Source: Arthrobacter sp. Soc17.1.1.1 (GTDB taxonomy: Bacteria > Actinomycetota > Actinomycetes > Actinomycetales > Micrococcaceae). From it: a stretch of DNA of 64,000 nt. Shown piece after piece: positions 49,354-57,685 of the stretch (position 1 is its first letter; every line of letters begins with the position of its first letter). The DNA is taken from NCBI RefSeq assembly GCF_036867195.1, contig NZ_JBAJII010000001.1, positions 3,410,001 to 3,474,000 on the forward strand, read 5' to 3'. The notes under the pieces are model-generated. The model searched no databases and had not been told where the DNA came from. It saw only the letters and a program-made list of their open reading frames with translations. A program made the translations under genes and the position numbers.

Positions 49354-50718
49354 ATGGCACTAGCGTCAGAGCGTCCGGACGCCCGATCCCGGGACGGCAT
49401 GAGCGCCGCGGACCGGAAGGTCCTCGCGGGCACGATGGTCGGCACCACGATCGAGTGGTACGACTTCTTCATCTTCGCCCAGGCCGCCGGCATCGTCTTC
49501 GCGGCCCTGTACTTCGGTCCGCTCGAGGGTGAGAGCCCGGGCCTCGCCCAGCTCGTCTCCTGGGCCACCATCGGCATCAGCTTCTTCTTCCGGCCCCTCG
49601 GTGCCGTGATCGCCGGACGGCTCGGGGACAAGATCGGCCGGAAGGCGATGCTCGTCTTCACCCTCGTGATGATGGGGTCCGCCACCGCGCTGATCGGCCT
49701 GCTCCCCACCTACGCGCAGATCGGCGTCTGGGCACCCGTCCTGCTCATGCTCCTGCGCATCCTGCAGGGCTTCTCCGCCGGTGGCGAGTGGGGCGGCGCA
49801 GCACTCATGGCCGTCGAACACGCCCCCGTGGGCAAACGCGGCTTCTGGGGCGCCTACCCGCAGATCGGCGTCCCGGTCGGCATGATCCTCGCCACCCTCG
49901 TGCTGTTCCTGCTGCGCAGCTCCATGTCCCCGGAGGACTTCCTCGCCTGGGGCTGGCGCATCCCGTTCCTGCTCAGCGTGGTGCTGATCGTCGTCGGCTA
50001 CTTCATCCGCGCCGCCGTCGCCGAGAGCCCCGTGTTCAAGCGCATGATCGAGCGGAAGCGCGACACCGCCACTCCCCTGCGCAACCTCCTGAAGACCAAC
50101 AAGAAGCAGGTCATCCTCGCGGCGGTCATCTTCATCGGCAACAACGCCGCCGGCTACCTCGTGATCGCGTTCCTGTCCTCCTACGCCCAGCGGGCCCTCG
50201 GCATGCCGGCCGCACCCGTGCTCCTCGCGACGCTCCTGGCGTCCTTCGGCTGGCTCATCTTCACGCTCTACGGCGGCATCCTGTCCGACCGCATCGGCCG
50301 TGTGCGCACCTTCCAGATCGGCTACGCCCTCATCTTCGTCTGGATGATCCCGATGTTCATGCTGATCGACACCCGCAGCATCTGGGCCTACGGCATCGCC
50401 ATCTTCGTCCTCACCATCGGGCTCGGGCTGTCCTACGGCCCCATGTCCGCGATGTACGCCGAGATGTTCCCCGCCAACGTCCGCTACTCGGGCATCGGCA
50501 TCGGCTACGCCCTCGGTGCGATCCTCGGCGGCGCCTTCGCCCCGCTGATCGCCGAGGCCCTGCTCGCGCAGACGGGCTGGTCCGGGTCCATCGGCCTGTA
50601 CATCATGGGCCTGTGCGTCATCTCCTTCATCGGCGTCACCCTGGTCAAGGAGACCAGGGGCGCACCCCTCGAGGCGGAGAAGGACGCCGTCGACTCCGGG
50701 GCTGGTCGCCTCTCCTGA
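49354..50718 (+). CDS. MHS-family MFS metabolite/H+ symporter (second)
   Basis: A 454-residue 12-span symporter, paralogous to the one at 36161. It has TTIEWYDFFIFAQAAGIVFA (about 31-50), RPLGAVIAGRLGDKIGRKAM (about 80-99, motif A), RILQGFSAGGEWGGAALMAV (about 132-151) and VPVGMILATLVLF. Related proteins import shikimate, dicarboxylates or aromatic acids. AAGGGAG lies eight bases before the ATG. The promoter at 49226 carries an operator-like palindrome. With the divergent CitE-like lyase and downstream TPP enzyme it suggests an organic-acid catabolic neighbourhood. Confidence 0.87.
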   Translation: MALASERPDARSRDGMSAADRKVLAGTMVGTTIEWYDFFIFAQAAGIVFAALYFGPLEGESPGLAQLVSWATIGISFFFRPLGAVIAGRLGDKIGRKAMLVFTLVMMGSATALIGLLPTYAQIGVWAPVLLMLLRILQGFSAGGEWGGAALMAVEHAPVGKRGFWGAYPQIGVPVGMILATLVLFLLRSSMSPEDFLAWGWRIPFLLSVVLIVVGYFIRAAVAESPVFKRMIERKRDTATPLRNLLKTNKKQVILAAVIFIGNNAAGYLVIAFLSSYAQRALGMPAAPVLLATLLASFGWLIFTLYGGILSDRIGRVRTFQIGYALIFVWMIPMFMLIDTRSIWAYGIAIFVLTIGLGLSYGPMSAMYAEMFPANVRYSGIGIGYALGAILGGAFAPLIAEALLAQTGWSGSIGLYIMGLCVISFIGVTLVKETRGAPLEAEKDAVDSGAGRLS

Positions 50719-50731
50719 CCGTTCGGAGGTC

Positions 50732-50772
50732 CGCGGATGCCCACCGGCCACGTTCGCCGGTGGGCATCCGCG
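50732..50772. terminator. strong terminator after the MHS transporter
   Basis: A perfect 17-bp stem (50732-50748 with 50756-50772) around a seven-base loop, starting 14 bases after the stop codon. It isolates the transporter from the TPP-enzyme transcript that starts just downstream. Confidence 0.85.
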
Positions 50773-50790
50773 CCTCCCCGCGGTGCCCGC

Positions 50791-50942
50791 TATAGTGACT
50801 GACGTCGGGCGCACCAGGGCGCCGTGCCTGAAAAAGAGGCAATAAGGGCATCGCCCGAGGCACATACGGAACCCACCCATCCAGTCCTCCGGGTCGACCG
50901 TGTGCCACTGCCGCCGGGGACTTCGCCTGCAAGGACTTCCCG
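50791..50942 (+). ncRNA. structured leader with mutually exclusive hairpins (candidate cis-regulatory RNA)
   Basis: TATAGT (50791-50796) looks like a -10 element, leaving a leader of about 140 bases before the ATG at 50943. In it GGCGC (50808-50812) pairs with GCGCC (50819-50823). TGCCT (50825-50829) can pair either with AGGCA (50837-50841) or, as GTGCCT (50824-50829), with AGGCAC (50858-50863), enclosing GGGC/GCCC (50846-50849/50853-50856). The alternatives exclude each other, as in a switch. It matches no riboswitch class I can recognise, including the TPP aptamer. Confidence 0.4.
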
Positions 50943-52589
50943 ATGCCCACCGTCTCCGCCCGAATCGTCTCCGCGCTCCTGCCCGCCACCACCGAGGTCT
51001 TCGGCGTCATGGGCAACGGCAACGCGCACTTCCTCGACGCCGTCATGGCGGCGCCGTCGCTCCACTTCACCGCCGTGCGGCACGAGGCAGGGGCGGTCGC
51101 CGCAGCGGACGCCTACCACCGGGCCAGCGGCCGCCTCGCCGTCGCCACCACCACGTACGGCGCCGGGTTCACGAACGCCCTGACCCCGCTGGCCGAGGCC
51201 GTGCAGGCGGACATCCCCCTGGTGCTCGTGGTCGGCGACGCCCCCACCACGGGCATGCGCCCCTTCGACGTGGACCAGTGCCTCGTGGCCAAGGGGCTCG
51301 GCGCCACGACCTTCACGGTCTCAGCCGCGCAGCCCGGGGCTGCGGCGACGGCGGCGATCGAGCACGCCCTCCGCCACCGGGAGGCCGTGGTCCTCGCAAT
51401 CCCCTACGACCTCGCCGCGGCCGACGCCCCGGACGAGGAACCCGCCGCGGCACCCACCCCCGCTCCGCTCGTGCACCCCTCCGCGGCGGACATCGAGCAC
51501 GCTGCCGCCCTGCTCTCCACCGCCGAGCGGCCCCTGATCCTGGCCGGCCGCGGCGCCTGGCTGAGCGGTGCCGGCGACGCGGCGGCACGCCTCGCCGGCC
51601 GTCTCGGCGCCCTCACCGCCACCTCCGGCCTCGGCGCGGGATTCTTCGGGGACGATCCGGCCGCCCTCGGGATCGCCGGCGGGTGGGCGTCCGAGCGCAC
51701 GGCACAGCTGATCGAACAGGCCGACGTCGTCCTGGTGCTCGGTGCGCGGCTCAACCAGTTCACGATGCGCTTCGGCCACTCCTTCCACCCCGGGGCCCGT
51801 GTCATCCAGGCCGACCTCACCGCCGGTCCCACCTCACCCGCGGTCACCGACTTCCTCCACGCCGATGCGCGCCTCACCGCGGAAGCCCTCCTCGCCGCCG
51901 TCGGGCCCCGTACGGATGCCGCGAGGTGGAGCGACACGGCCGCCGAGGCCGCCCTGAACGCCCACGATGCCCGCGAGGACGGCGACGCCGCCGCACCCGA
52001 CGGCCGCCTCGACCCGCGGAGCCTGTGCCGGGCGCTCGACCGGATGCTGCCTGCCGACCGGACGATCGTGCAGGACGGCGGCCACTTCATCGGCTGGGCC
52101 CCCGGCTACCTCCGTGTCCCTGCGCCGAACCGCCTGCTCATGGTCGGCACGGCGTACCAGACCATCGGCCTCGGCTTCCCCAGCGCGGTGGGTGCTGCCC
52201 GGGCCCTGCCGGACTCCACCGTGGTCCTGTGCACGGGCGACGGCGGTGCGCTCATGGCCCTCGCGGATCTCGACTCGTTCATCAGGACGGCACGCCGGGC
52301 CGTCATCGTGGTCTTCAACGACGCCGCCTACGGCGCGGAGATCCACCAGTACGCCGTCCGCGGCATCGACTCCGGCCCCATGATGATCGACGAGGTGGAC
52401 TTCGCCGCCGTCGCGGCGGCCTTCGGCGCGCGGTCCGCCACGATCGCCGCGCTCGAGGACCTCACCGCCGTCGAGGGCTGGCTGGACTCCGACGAGGACG
52501 GCGTCCTGCTGCTCGACTGCAAGATCTCGCAGCAGGTCGTGGCTCCGTACATGCAGGAGATCGTGGCAGTGGCGACCGGCCGACGGTGA
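50943..52589 (+). CDS. thiamine diphosphate-dependent enzyme (acetolactate synthase/benzoylformate decarboxylase superfamily)
   Basis: A 548-residue three-domain ThDP enzyme. The N-terminal pyrimidine domain has GVMGNGNAHFLDAV (21-34) and the essential Glu48 in VRHEAGA; a central domain (about 185-330) is followed by the pyrophosphate domain with GDGGALMALAD and, after about 27 residues, VVFNDAAYG (G-D-G...N motif). It decarboxylates a 2-oxo acid or joins two, but the unusual GNGN start and lack of FAD-binding features separate it from true acetolactate synthase. AAGGA precedes the ATG. The structured leader suggests post-transcriptional control. Confidence 0.83.
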   Translation: MPTVSARIVSALLPATTEVFGVMGNGNAHFLDAVMAAPSLHFTAVRHEAGAVAAADAYHRASGRLAVATTTYGAGFTNALTPLAEAVQADIPLVLVVGDAPTTGMRPFDVDQCLVAKGLGATTFTVSAAQPGAAATAAIEHALRHREAVVLAIPYDLAAADAPDEEPAAAPTPAPLVHPSAADIEHAAALLSTAERPLILAGRGAWLSGAGDAAARLAGRLGALTATSGLGAGFFGDDPAALGIAGGWASERTAQLIEQADVVLVLGARLNQFTMRFGHSFHPGARVIQADLTAGPTSPAVTDFLHADARLTAEALLAAVGPRTDAARWSDTAAEAALNAHDAREDGDAAAPDGRLDPRSLCRALDRMLPADRTIVQDGGHFIGWAPGYLRVPAPNRLLMVGTAYQTIGLGFPSAVGAARALPDSTVVLCTGDGGALMALADLDSFIRTARRAVIVVFNDAAYGAEIHQYAVRGIDSGPMMIDEVDFAAVAAAFGARSATIAALEDLTAVEGWLDSDEDGVLLLDCKISQQVVAPYMQEIVAVATGRR

Positions 52590-52737
52590 GGCGGGGAGCC
52601 GTCCCCGTCAAGGGGATCCCCGCGGCACCGGGGTGCGCTCCGCCGGAGACCCCGCGGCAGGCCCCGCGGTTATAGTGGCCGGACCAGGAGCCGGCACGGC
52701 TGCCGGCCCCGCCCACGAACCTCTCCCGAGGAGCCCC

Positions 52738-53847
52738 ATGACCGACGAGACCACCCCGACCACCCGGACCACCGGCGCGCAGCCGCCGGACGCCGGGGCG
52801 AAGACCGTCCTGGTCGCCGGAGCCGGCGGGGTCATCGGCCGCCATGTCGCGGACGAGTACGCCCGGCGCGGCGCACAGGTGCGGGGGCTGAGCCGGCGCC
52901 CCGTCGCCGGCTCAGGGTGGGACCACCTACCCGTGGACCTGCTCGACCGGGAGGCGGCGCGTGCCGGGCTCGAGGCCGCCCGGAACACCACGCACCTGGT
53001 GTTCGCCGCGTACATCGAACGGGACACCACCGCCGAGCAGATCGAGGTCAACTCCGCCCTGCTGACGAACACCCTGGATGGCCTCGCCGACGCCGGCGCG
53101 CCGCTGACGCACGTCACCCTCTACCAGGGCGGCAAGGCCTACGGCGCGCACCTGGGCTACTTCAACACCCCCGCCAGGGAACGCGACGCGCGACTGATCC
53201 AGCCGAACTTCTACTACGACCAGGAGGACATCCTCCGCGCCGCCGGCGCCGAGCGCGGCTTCCACGCCACGATGCTGCGCCCCGAGGGCGTGGTCGGCTA
53301 CGCCGTCGGCAATCCCATGAACATCCTGATGGTCATCGCCGTCTATGCGAGCATCTGCCGTGAGCTGGGCCAGCCGCTGCGCTTCCCCGGCACCCACGCC
53401 GCCTACGACGCCCTGTACCAGGTGACCGACGCCTCGCTGCTGGCCCGCGCCACGGTCTGGGCCGGCGCGGAGCCGCGTGCCGCCGACGAGGTCTACAACA
53501 TCACCAACGGGGACCAGCTCCGCTGGCGGCACCTGTGGCCGGTGTTCGCCCGCCACTTCGGGATGGACTACGCCGAGCCGCAGCCGGTCCCGCTGGCCGA
53601 GGCGATGCCGCACCACGCGGCGCTCTGGCAGGGCATGGTGACGAAGTACGGCCTCGTGCCCACACCCTTCGAGGACCTCGCCGGCTGGGCCTTCGGCGAT
53701 TTCCTCTTCCGCTCGGGCTTCGACAACGTCACCTCCACCATCAAGGCCCGGCAGCACGGCTTCGGCGACTGCCTGGACACGGAGGACCGGTTCCTCGAGC
53801 TCTTCGACCAGCTCGCGGCCGCAAGGATCATCCCGCCGCTGGGCTGA
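52738..53847 (+). CDS. PRISE-like SDR oxidoreductase
   Basis: A 369-residue extended SDR of the progesterone-5-beta-reductase/iridoid-synthase-like (PRISE) group. Cofactor loop GAGGVIGRHVADEY (28-41); LSRRPVAGSGW gives the Arg that contacts NADPH; TLYQGGKAYGAHLG (about 120-133) and FYYDQED (about 158-164) carry the Lys and Tyr used in catalysis; MLRPEGVVGYAVGNPMN follows. These enzymes reduce enones with NADPH. GAGGAG lies seven bases before the ATG. TATAGT at 52671-52676 is a likely -10 of its own promoter. Confidence 0.83.
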   Translation: MTDETTPTTRTTGAQPPDAGAKTVLVAGAGGVIGRHVADEYARRGAQVRGLSRRPVAGSGWDHLPVDLLDREAARAGLEAARNTTHLVFAAYIERDTTAEQIEVNSALLTNTLDGLADAGAPLTHVTLYQGGKAYGAHLGYFNTPARERDARLIQPNFYYDQEDILRAAGAERGFHATMLRPEGVVGYAVGNPMNILMVIAVYASICRELGQPLRFPGTHAAYDALYQVTDASLLARATVWAGAEPRAADEVYNITNGDQLRWRHLWPVFARHFGMDYAEPQPVPLAEAMPHHAALWQGMVTKYGLVPTPFEDLAGWAFGDFLFRSGFDNVTSTIKARQHGFGDCLDTEDRFLELFDQLAAARIIPPLG

Positions 53848-53933
53848 GGGCGCTGCAGCCACTGGCCAACGTCCCCCGGGGATGGTTCACTGCAGAGACT
53901 GCCACTGCCACCTCCGACGGAAGCGAGCCCGGG

Positions 53934-55265
53934 GTGACGACCCTTCCTGCGAGCCCCGCTCCCGAGGGCCCGGATGCCCCGCCGGACGCCGTGCGGGGGC
54001 GGTCCGGCCGGCTCGTGGCCGGGGCGCTGGCCGCCGGGTTCCTCGCGGCGCTCCTGCTGGCGGCGGCTCCCGTCCTCCCCGCGACGGAGAGCGGCGTGAC
54101 CGGCGGCCTCCTGCTGGGGTTCGCACTCGGATGGGCCCTCCTGGCGGTGCTGTCGGGCTTCACGGACCAGCCGCAGCGGTGGGCCGCAGCTCCCGCACTG
54201 TTCCTGGGCTCGGGTGGCCTGCTCCTGGTGGTGTTCGGGGCCCCGATGCAGGAGGCGCTCGCCTGGGTGTGGCCTCCCGCCCTGCTGGTGCTGGTGGTCT
54301 GGATGGTCGTCAGGATCCGTTCGGCAACAGGCCGGAGCACACGGGCGCTGCTCTATCCCGTGCTCGCGCTGCTCGTCGTGGCCGCACTCGCCGGCGGGCA
54401 CGAGACCGTCCGTGCAGCCGTCAGCGCGGGAGCCACCCCGGGGCACGGGCGCCTGATCGACGTCGGCAGTCACCGCCTGTACCTCGACTGCACGGGCGAG
54501 GGCAGCCCCACCGTGGTGATCGAGCCGGGTGCGGGCCTGGCGTCGTCGGACCTCGACCTGATCGCACCGACCGTCGCCCGGGACACCCGGGTCTGCGTCT
54601 ACGACCGGGCGGGGCACGGATGGAGCGAGCCGGCAGCCGCCCCGCAGGACGCCGCACGGATCGCCGCCGATCTGCACACGCTCCTGGAGCGTGCCCACGA
54701 GCCGGGACCGTACGTGATCGCCGGCCACTCCTTCGGCGGCCTCTACGCGCTCACCTTCGCCGGCCGGTACCCCGGGGACGTCGCCGGGGTGGTGCTGGTG
54801 GACTCGACCGCACCGGCAGCCGGCCCCACGTCCGATCCGGAGCCCGGCGTCGCGGCACCCGGGCGCCCCGACGACACAGCCTCCCGCCTCTCCGCGCTGG
54901 TCGGCGCGGCAGGACGGCTCGGCGTCGGCGCGCTGCTCGGCATGGAGTCAGGTGACCACCTGCGGAGCAGCGTGGACGAGTACCTCGTCGCGGCGTCGTC
55001 GGTGGAGCAGGCCGGCAGGCTGGAGACCTTCGGGGACCGGCCCCTGGTGGTCCTGACGGCCGGCAGCGGTACAAGACCCGGCTGGACCGACGCCCAGGAC
55101 GCCCTCGCCACCCTGTCGTCGAACACGCTCCACCGCACCGTCGTCGGGGCGACCCACGGATCCCTGCTGGACGACGAGCGGCACGCCGCCGAGACCGCCG
55201 GAGGGATCCTCGACGCCGTCTCCGCGGCGCGGACCGGGAACCCGTTCCCGCCGGGGCGCCGGTGA
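53934..55265 (+). CDS. membrane-anchored alpha/beta hydrolase
   Basis: A 443-residue protein. The N-terminal half has four to five membrane segments (about 27-48, 55-75, 85-105, 113-128 and 140-156). From about residue 170 an alpha/beta hydrolase follows: CVYDRAGHGWSEP (221-233), nucleophile elbow GHSFGG (264-269, Ser266), and a probable catalytic His in VVGATHGSLLDDE (about 410-420). It resembles the intact form of the decayed hydrolase at 2194-2979 in layout, though not in detail. The active domain orientation is uncertain. GTG 53934 has GGAAG ten bases upstream. Confidence 0.8.
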   Translation: MTTLPASPAPEGPDAPPDAVRGRSGRLVAGALAAGFLAALLLAAAPVLPATESGVTGGLLLGFALGWALLAVLSGFTDQPQRWAAAPALFLGSGGLLLVVFGAPMQEALAWVWPPALLVLVVWMVVRIRSATGRSTRALLYPVLALLVVAALAGGHETVRAAVSAGATPGHGRLIDVGSHRLYLDCTGEGSPTVVIEPGAGLASSDLDLIAPTVARDTRVCVYDRAGHGWSEPAAAPQDAARIAADLHTLLERAHEPGPYVIAGHSFGGLYALTFAGRYPGDVAGVVLVDSTAPAAGPTSDPEPGVAAPGRPDDTASRLSALVGAAGRLGVGALLGMESGDHLRSSVDEYLVAASSVEQAGRLETFGDRPLVVLTAGSGTRPGWTDAQDALATLSSNTLHRTVVGATHGSLLDDERHAAETAGGILDAVSAARTGNPFPPGRR

Positions 55266-55287
55266 ACCCCCGGCGCCGGCCGGGCGT

Positions 55288-55307
55288 CCGCCGGGTCGAG
55301 CCGGCGG
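55288..55307. terminator. weak bidirectional stem-loop between convergent genes
   Basis: CCGCCGG (55288-55294) pairs with CCGGCGG (55301-55307) around GTCGAG, between the hydrolase stop (55265) and the WYL regulator stop (55309). No T-run. Confidence 0.45.
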
Positions 55308-55308
55308 C

Positions 55309-56262
55309 TCAGCCTCCGCTCCGGTCCCGGTCCGCCGCTGCGAGGCGGGCACCGACATCCCGCACGGCCGTGTGGAGCGGCTCGGGACCCATCACGGTGA
55401 ACGGCGCGCCGAAGCGGACCACCGACGCGAGGACCCCGTCCCACGACCAGGAGCCGATGCTCACCCGGCAGGAGCCGTCGGCGAGCTCCTCGACCATGCC
55501 GTCGCCCGCGAACGGTGCAACCTCCCGCAACGGCAGCTCGATGACGACCTCACCCACGCACGGCCACCGGTCGACGGTGTCCGAGCCCTTGAGCCGGGCG
55601 GACAGATACGTGCGGGCGTCGGCGGCCGGGAGTTCCCGTGGCGTGAACACGGCCCCGGTCGGTGTGCGCGGGGACATCCGGTCGAGGCGGTAGATGCGCC
55701 AGTCGTCGCGGTCGAGGTCCCAGCCGATGACGTACCAGCGGCCGTGCCGGGCCACGATCGCGTGCGGCTGGCACCGCCGCGGTTCGCCCTCGCGGTCGTC
55801 GAACCGCAGTGTCCGGTGCTCCCGCACGGCGGCGGTGACCGCTTCGAGGACCGCCGGATCCACCCGGAGCCCCGCCGTGTCCACGCCGCTGAACCGGATG
55901 CCGTCGATGCGGTGCCGCAGCCGCGAGGGCATGACCTGCCGGATCGCGGCCAGCGCCCGCTCGGCGGCCACGTCGAGGTCCACGCCGGAGGCGGGCGCGT
56001 TCTGCAGGGCGACGGCGACCGCGACGGCCTGGTCGTCGTCGAACAGCAGGGGTGGCAGGTCCGATCCGGCCGCCATCCGGTAGCCGCCGTCGGGCCCCTT
56101 GACCGCGCGGATGCTGTAGCCGAGCTCCCGCAGCCGGTCGACGTCACGGCGGACCGTCCGCGGCGTCACGCCCAGGCGCTCGGCGAGCACGCTCCCGGGC
56201 CAGACACGCTGTGCCTGCAGGACGGAGAGCAGCGCCAGCAGTCGTGCGGAACTTCCGGTCAT
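55309..56262 (-). CDS. WYL-domain transcriptional regulator (YafY type)
   Basis: A 317-residue regulator. The N-terminal HTH_11/DeoR-like winged helix spans about 1-60 (LAERLGVTPRTVRRDVDRLR, 26-45) and the WYL domain lies about 135-215, with GRWYVIGWDLDRDDWRIYRL as the name-giving segment. A C-terminal WCX region follows. WYL regulators sense nucleotides or other ligands and often control an adjacent gene. GAGGGA precedes ATG 56262. It is divergent from the VOC gene across a long palindrome, so repression of both from one site is likely. Confidence 0.88.
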   Translation of the reverse strand: MTGSSARLLALLSVLQAQRVWPGSVLAERLGVTPRTVRRDVDRLRELGYSIRAVKGPDGGYRMAAGSDLPPLLFDDDQAVAVAVALQNAPASGVDLDVAAERALAAIRQVMPSRLRHRIDGIRFSGVDTAGLRVDPAVLEAVTAAVREHRTLRFDDREGEPRRCQPHAIVARHGRWYVIGWDLDRDDWRIYRLDRMSPRTPTGAVFTPRELPAADARTYLSARLKGSDTVDRWPCVGEVVIELPLREVAPFAGDGMVEELADGSCRVSIGSWSWDGVLASVVRFGAPFTVMGPEPLHTAVRDVGARLAAADRDRSGG

Positions 56263-56273
56263 GTCCCTCAGTA

Positions 56274-56314
56274 TGCGTGCAGTAGAGGACCGTTCCTGAC
56301 CTCTACTGCACGCA
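56274..56314. promoter_or_regulatory. 15-bp-arm inverted repeat between WYL regulator and VOC gene
   Basis: TGCGTGCAGTAGAGG (56274-56288) and its exact complement (56300-56314) flank 11 bases, 12 bases from the regulator start and 57 from the VOC start. This is the probable operator of the WYL regulator. Confidence 0.7.
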
Positions 56315-56370
56315 GAGTGGTTCCTGGCCGGCATCCCCGCCGATCGACCACCAGGGAAAGAGCGCACCAC

Positions 56371-56847
56371 ATGAGCATCAAGACCACCACGCACCTGAAC
56401 TTCCGCGGCACCGCACGCCAGGCCCTCCACTTCTACCAGGGCGTGTTCGGCGGCCGCCTCGATCTGGCCACCTACGGGGACTTCGGGATGCCGCAGGATG
56501 CACCCGGCTCCGACAGGGTGGTCTTCGGGCAGCTCGAGAACGAGGACGGGTTCCGCGTCATGGCGTACGACGTGCCGGGACAGGACGCCGATCCGGCGGC
56601 GACCGCCGGCACCACCCGCCGCGAGCACGGGACCACCGTCACCGACCGCACCTTCTTCCAGTCCGTGCGGGCCGGCAGCCTCGAGGAGGTCACCGCCTAC
56701 TGGGACGCCCTCGCCGACGGCGCCACCGTGGTCGAACCGCTCGCCGCCTCGGCATGGACACCGGGGTTCGGGATGCTCACCGACCGCTTCGGCGTGACGT
56801 GGGTCCTCGACGTCGACCCCGCGGGCGGAGTCACGGACCGAGTCTGA
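56371..56847 (+). CDS. VOC-family protein (PhnB/glyoxalase-like)
   Basis: A 158-residue vicinal-oxygen-chelate fold protein of the PhnB-like group: TTHLNFRGTARQALHFYQGV (about 6-25), GFRVMAYDVPG and the C-terminal GFGMLTDRFGVTWVLDV (about 132-148). It may bind or modify a small toxic or antibiotic-like compound; PhnB-type proteins have no proven activity. AGGGAAAGAG lies upstream. It is divergent from the WYL regulator, and its last 17 bases overlap the convergent DUF2993-like gene. Confidence 0.85.
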   Translation: MSIKTTTHLNFRGTARQALHFYQGVFGGRLDLATYGDFGMPQDAPGSDRVVFGQLENEDGFRVMAYDVPGQDADPAATAGTTRREHGTTVTDRTFFQSVRAGSLEEVTAYWDALADGATVVEPLAASAWTPGFGMLTDRFGVTWVLDVDPAGGVTDRV

Positions 56848-57514
56848 CGTCGTCGCCCTGGAGGGCGGCCCGGAAACCGTCGCCCTGCACGGTGACGTCC
56901 CGGAGCACCAGGCCCTCGGGCAGGCCCTCGATCTCGTGCTCGATGGTCACGAGGCTCCGCACGACGGCGGCGGTGGGCCCGGACAGGAAGTCCGGCCCGC
57001 CGACGTCGATCGACTGCGGCTCCATCACGAGCCGTCCCGCCTCGACCTCGACCGTGCCCGTGGCGGTGACGCGCACATCGCGCCCCAGCGTCTCGACGGT
57101 GCGGACCACGGTCGCCTGGCCGCCGTCCGCGGCGCGGACCTCCGCGCCGCCGCCGAGTTCGCCGGCCACGACGTCGAACGGCACGGTCGCGTCCACGGAG
57201 AGCCGGGCGGCCACCAGCCCGTCGGGCCCCGTGACCACGTCCTGTCCGACGGCGCGGACGTCGCGGAGCGTGGAGCCCTCGGACACCACCGTCCCGGCGT
57301 CCAGCGTCAGATCCCCCAGCCACACCTCGTCCGCGCGCAGCTCCGCGGGGGCCTCCGTGTCCGGCGCGGCGCCGGGCGTCGACGGCGCCGGCCCGGCGCC
57401 GCCGTCGCCGGCCGGGTCACTCACCGCCCACCAGAGGATCACCACGGCGACCGCCAGGAGGAGGAGCATCCCCAGGGCCCCGATCAGCCAGTCCTTCGCG
57501 CGCGTCCACCTCAT
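56831..57514 (-). CDS. DUF2993-like (LmeA-type) membrane-anchored protein
   Basis: A 227-residue protein with an N-terminal membrane anchor (about 8-31, WLIGALGMLLLLAVAVVILW) and a linker rich in Pro, Ala and Gly. The folded domain (about 60-227) shows the DUF2993 pattern: LTLDAGTVVSEGSTLRDVRA, DATVPFDVVAGELGGG and the ending GLPEGLVLRDVTVQGDGFRA. The mycobacterial relative LmeA is needed for mannosylation of envelope glycans; the role here is inferred only. A CAGACT hexamer six bases before the ATG may be a leaderless promoter. Its end overlaps the VOC gene. Confidence 0.75.
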   Translation of the reverse strand: MRWTRAKDWLIGALGMLLLLAVAVVILWWAVSDPAGDGGAGPAPSTPGAAPDTEAPAELRADEVWLGDLTLDAGTVVSEGSTLRDVRAVGQDVVTGPDGLVAARLSVDATVPFDVVAGELGGGAEVRAADGGQATVVRTVETLGRDVRVTATGTVEVEAGRLVMEPQSIDVGGPDFLSGPTAAVVRSLVTIEHEIEGLPEGLVLRDVTVQGDGFRAALQGDDVRLGP

Positions 57515-57685
57515 CAGGACAGTCTGACGGCTCACCGCCCCGGGCGGTCGCTCCGACACCGGCGCCGTCGGCCGGAGGTGCGCCGTCCTGGCGGTCCGGC
57601 CCCTCTGGTCACCGGTCGTCCAGGCGGCTATCGTCGTTCGTCCGAGGCCGCAGGGCACTGGCGGGGCCGGCCGGGAGGGAACATC

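Noticed and set aside
50824..50863. TPP riboswitch before the TPP-dependent enzyme
   Set aside because: The conserved CUGAGA and ACCUGAUC-type boxes of the TPP aptamer are absent; the enzyme uses the cofactor but does not make it.
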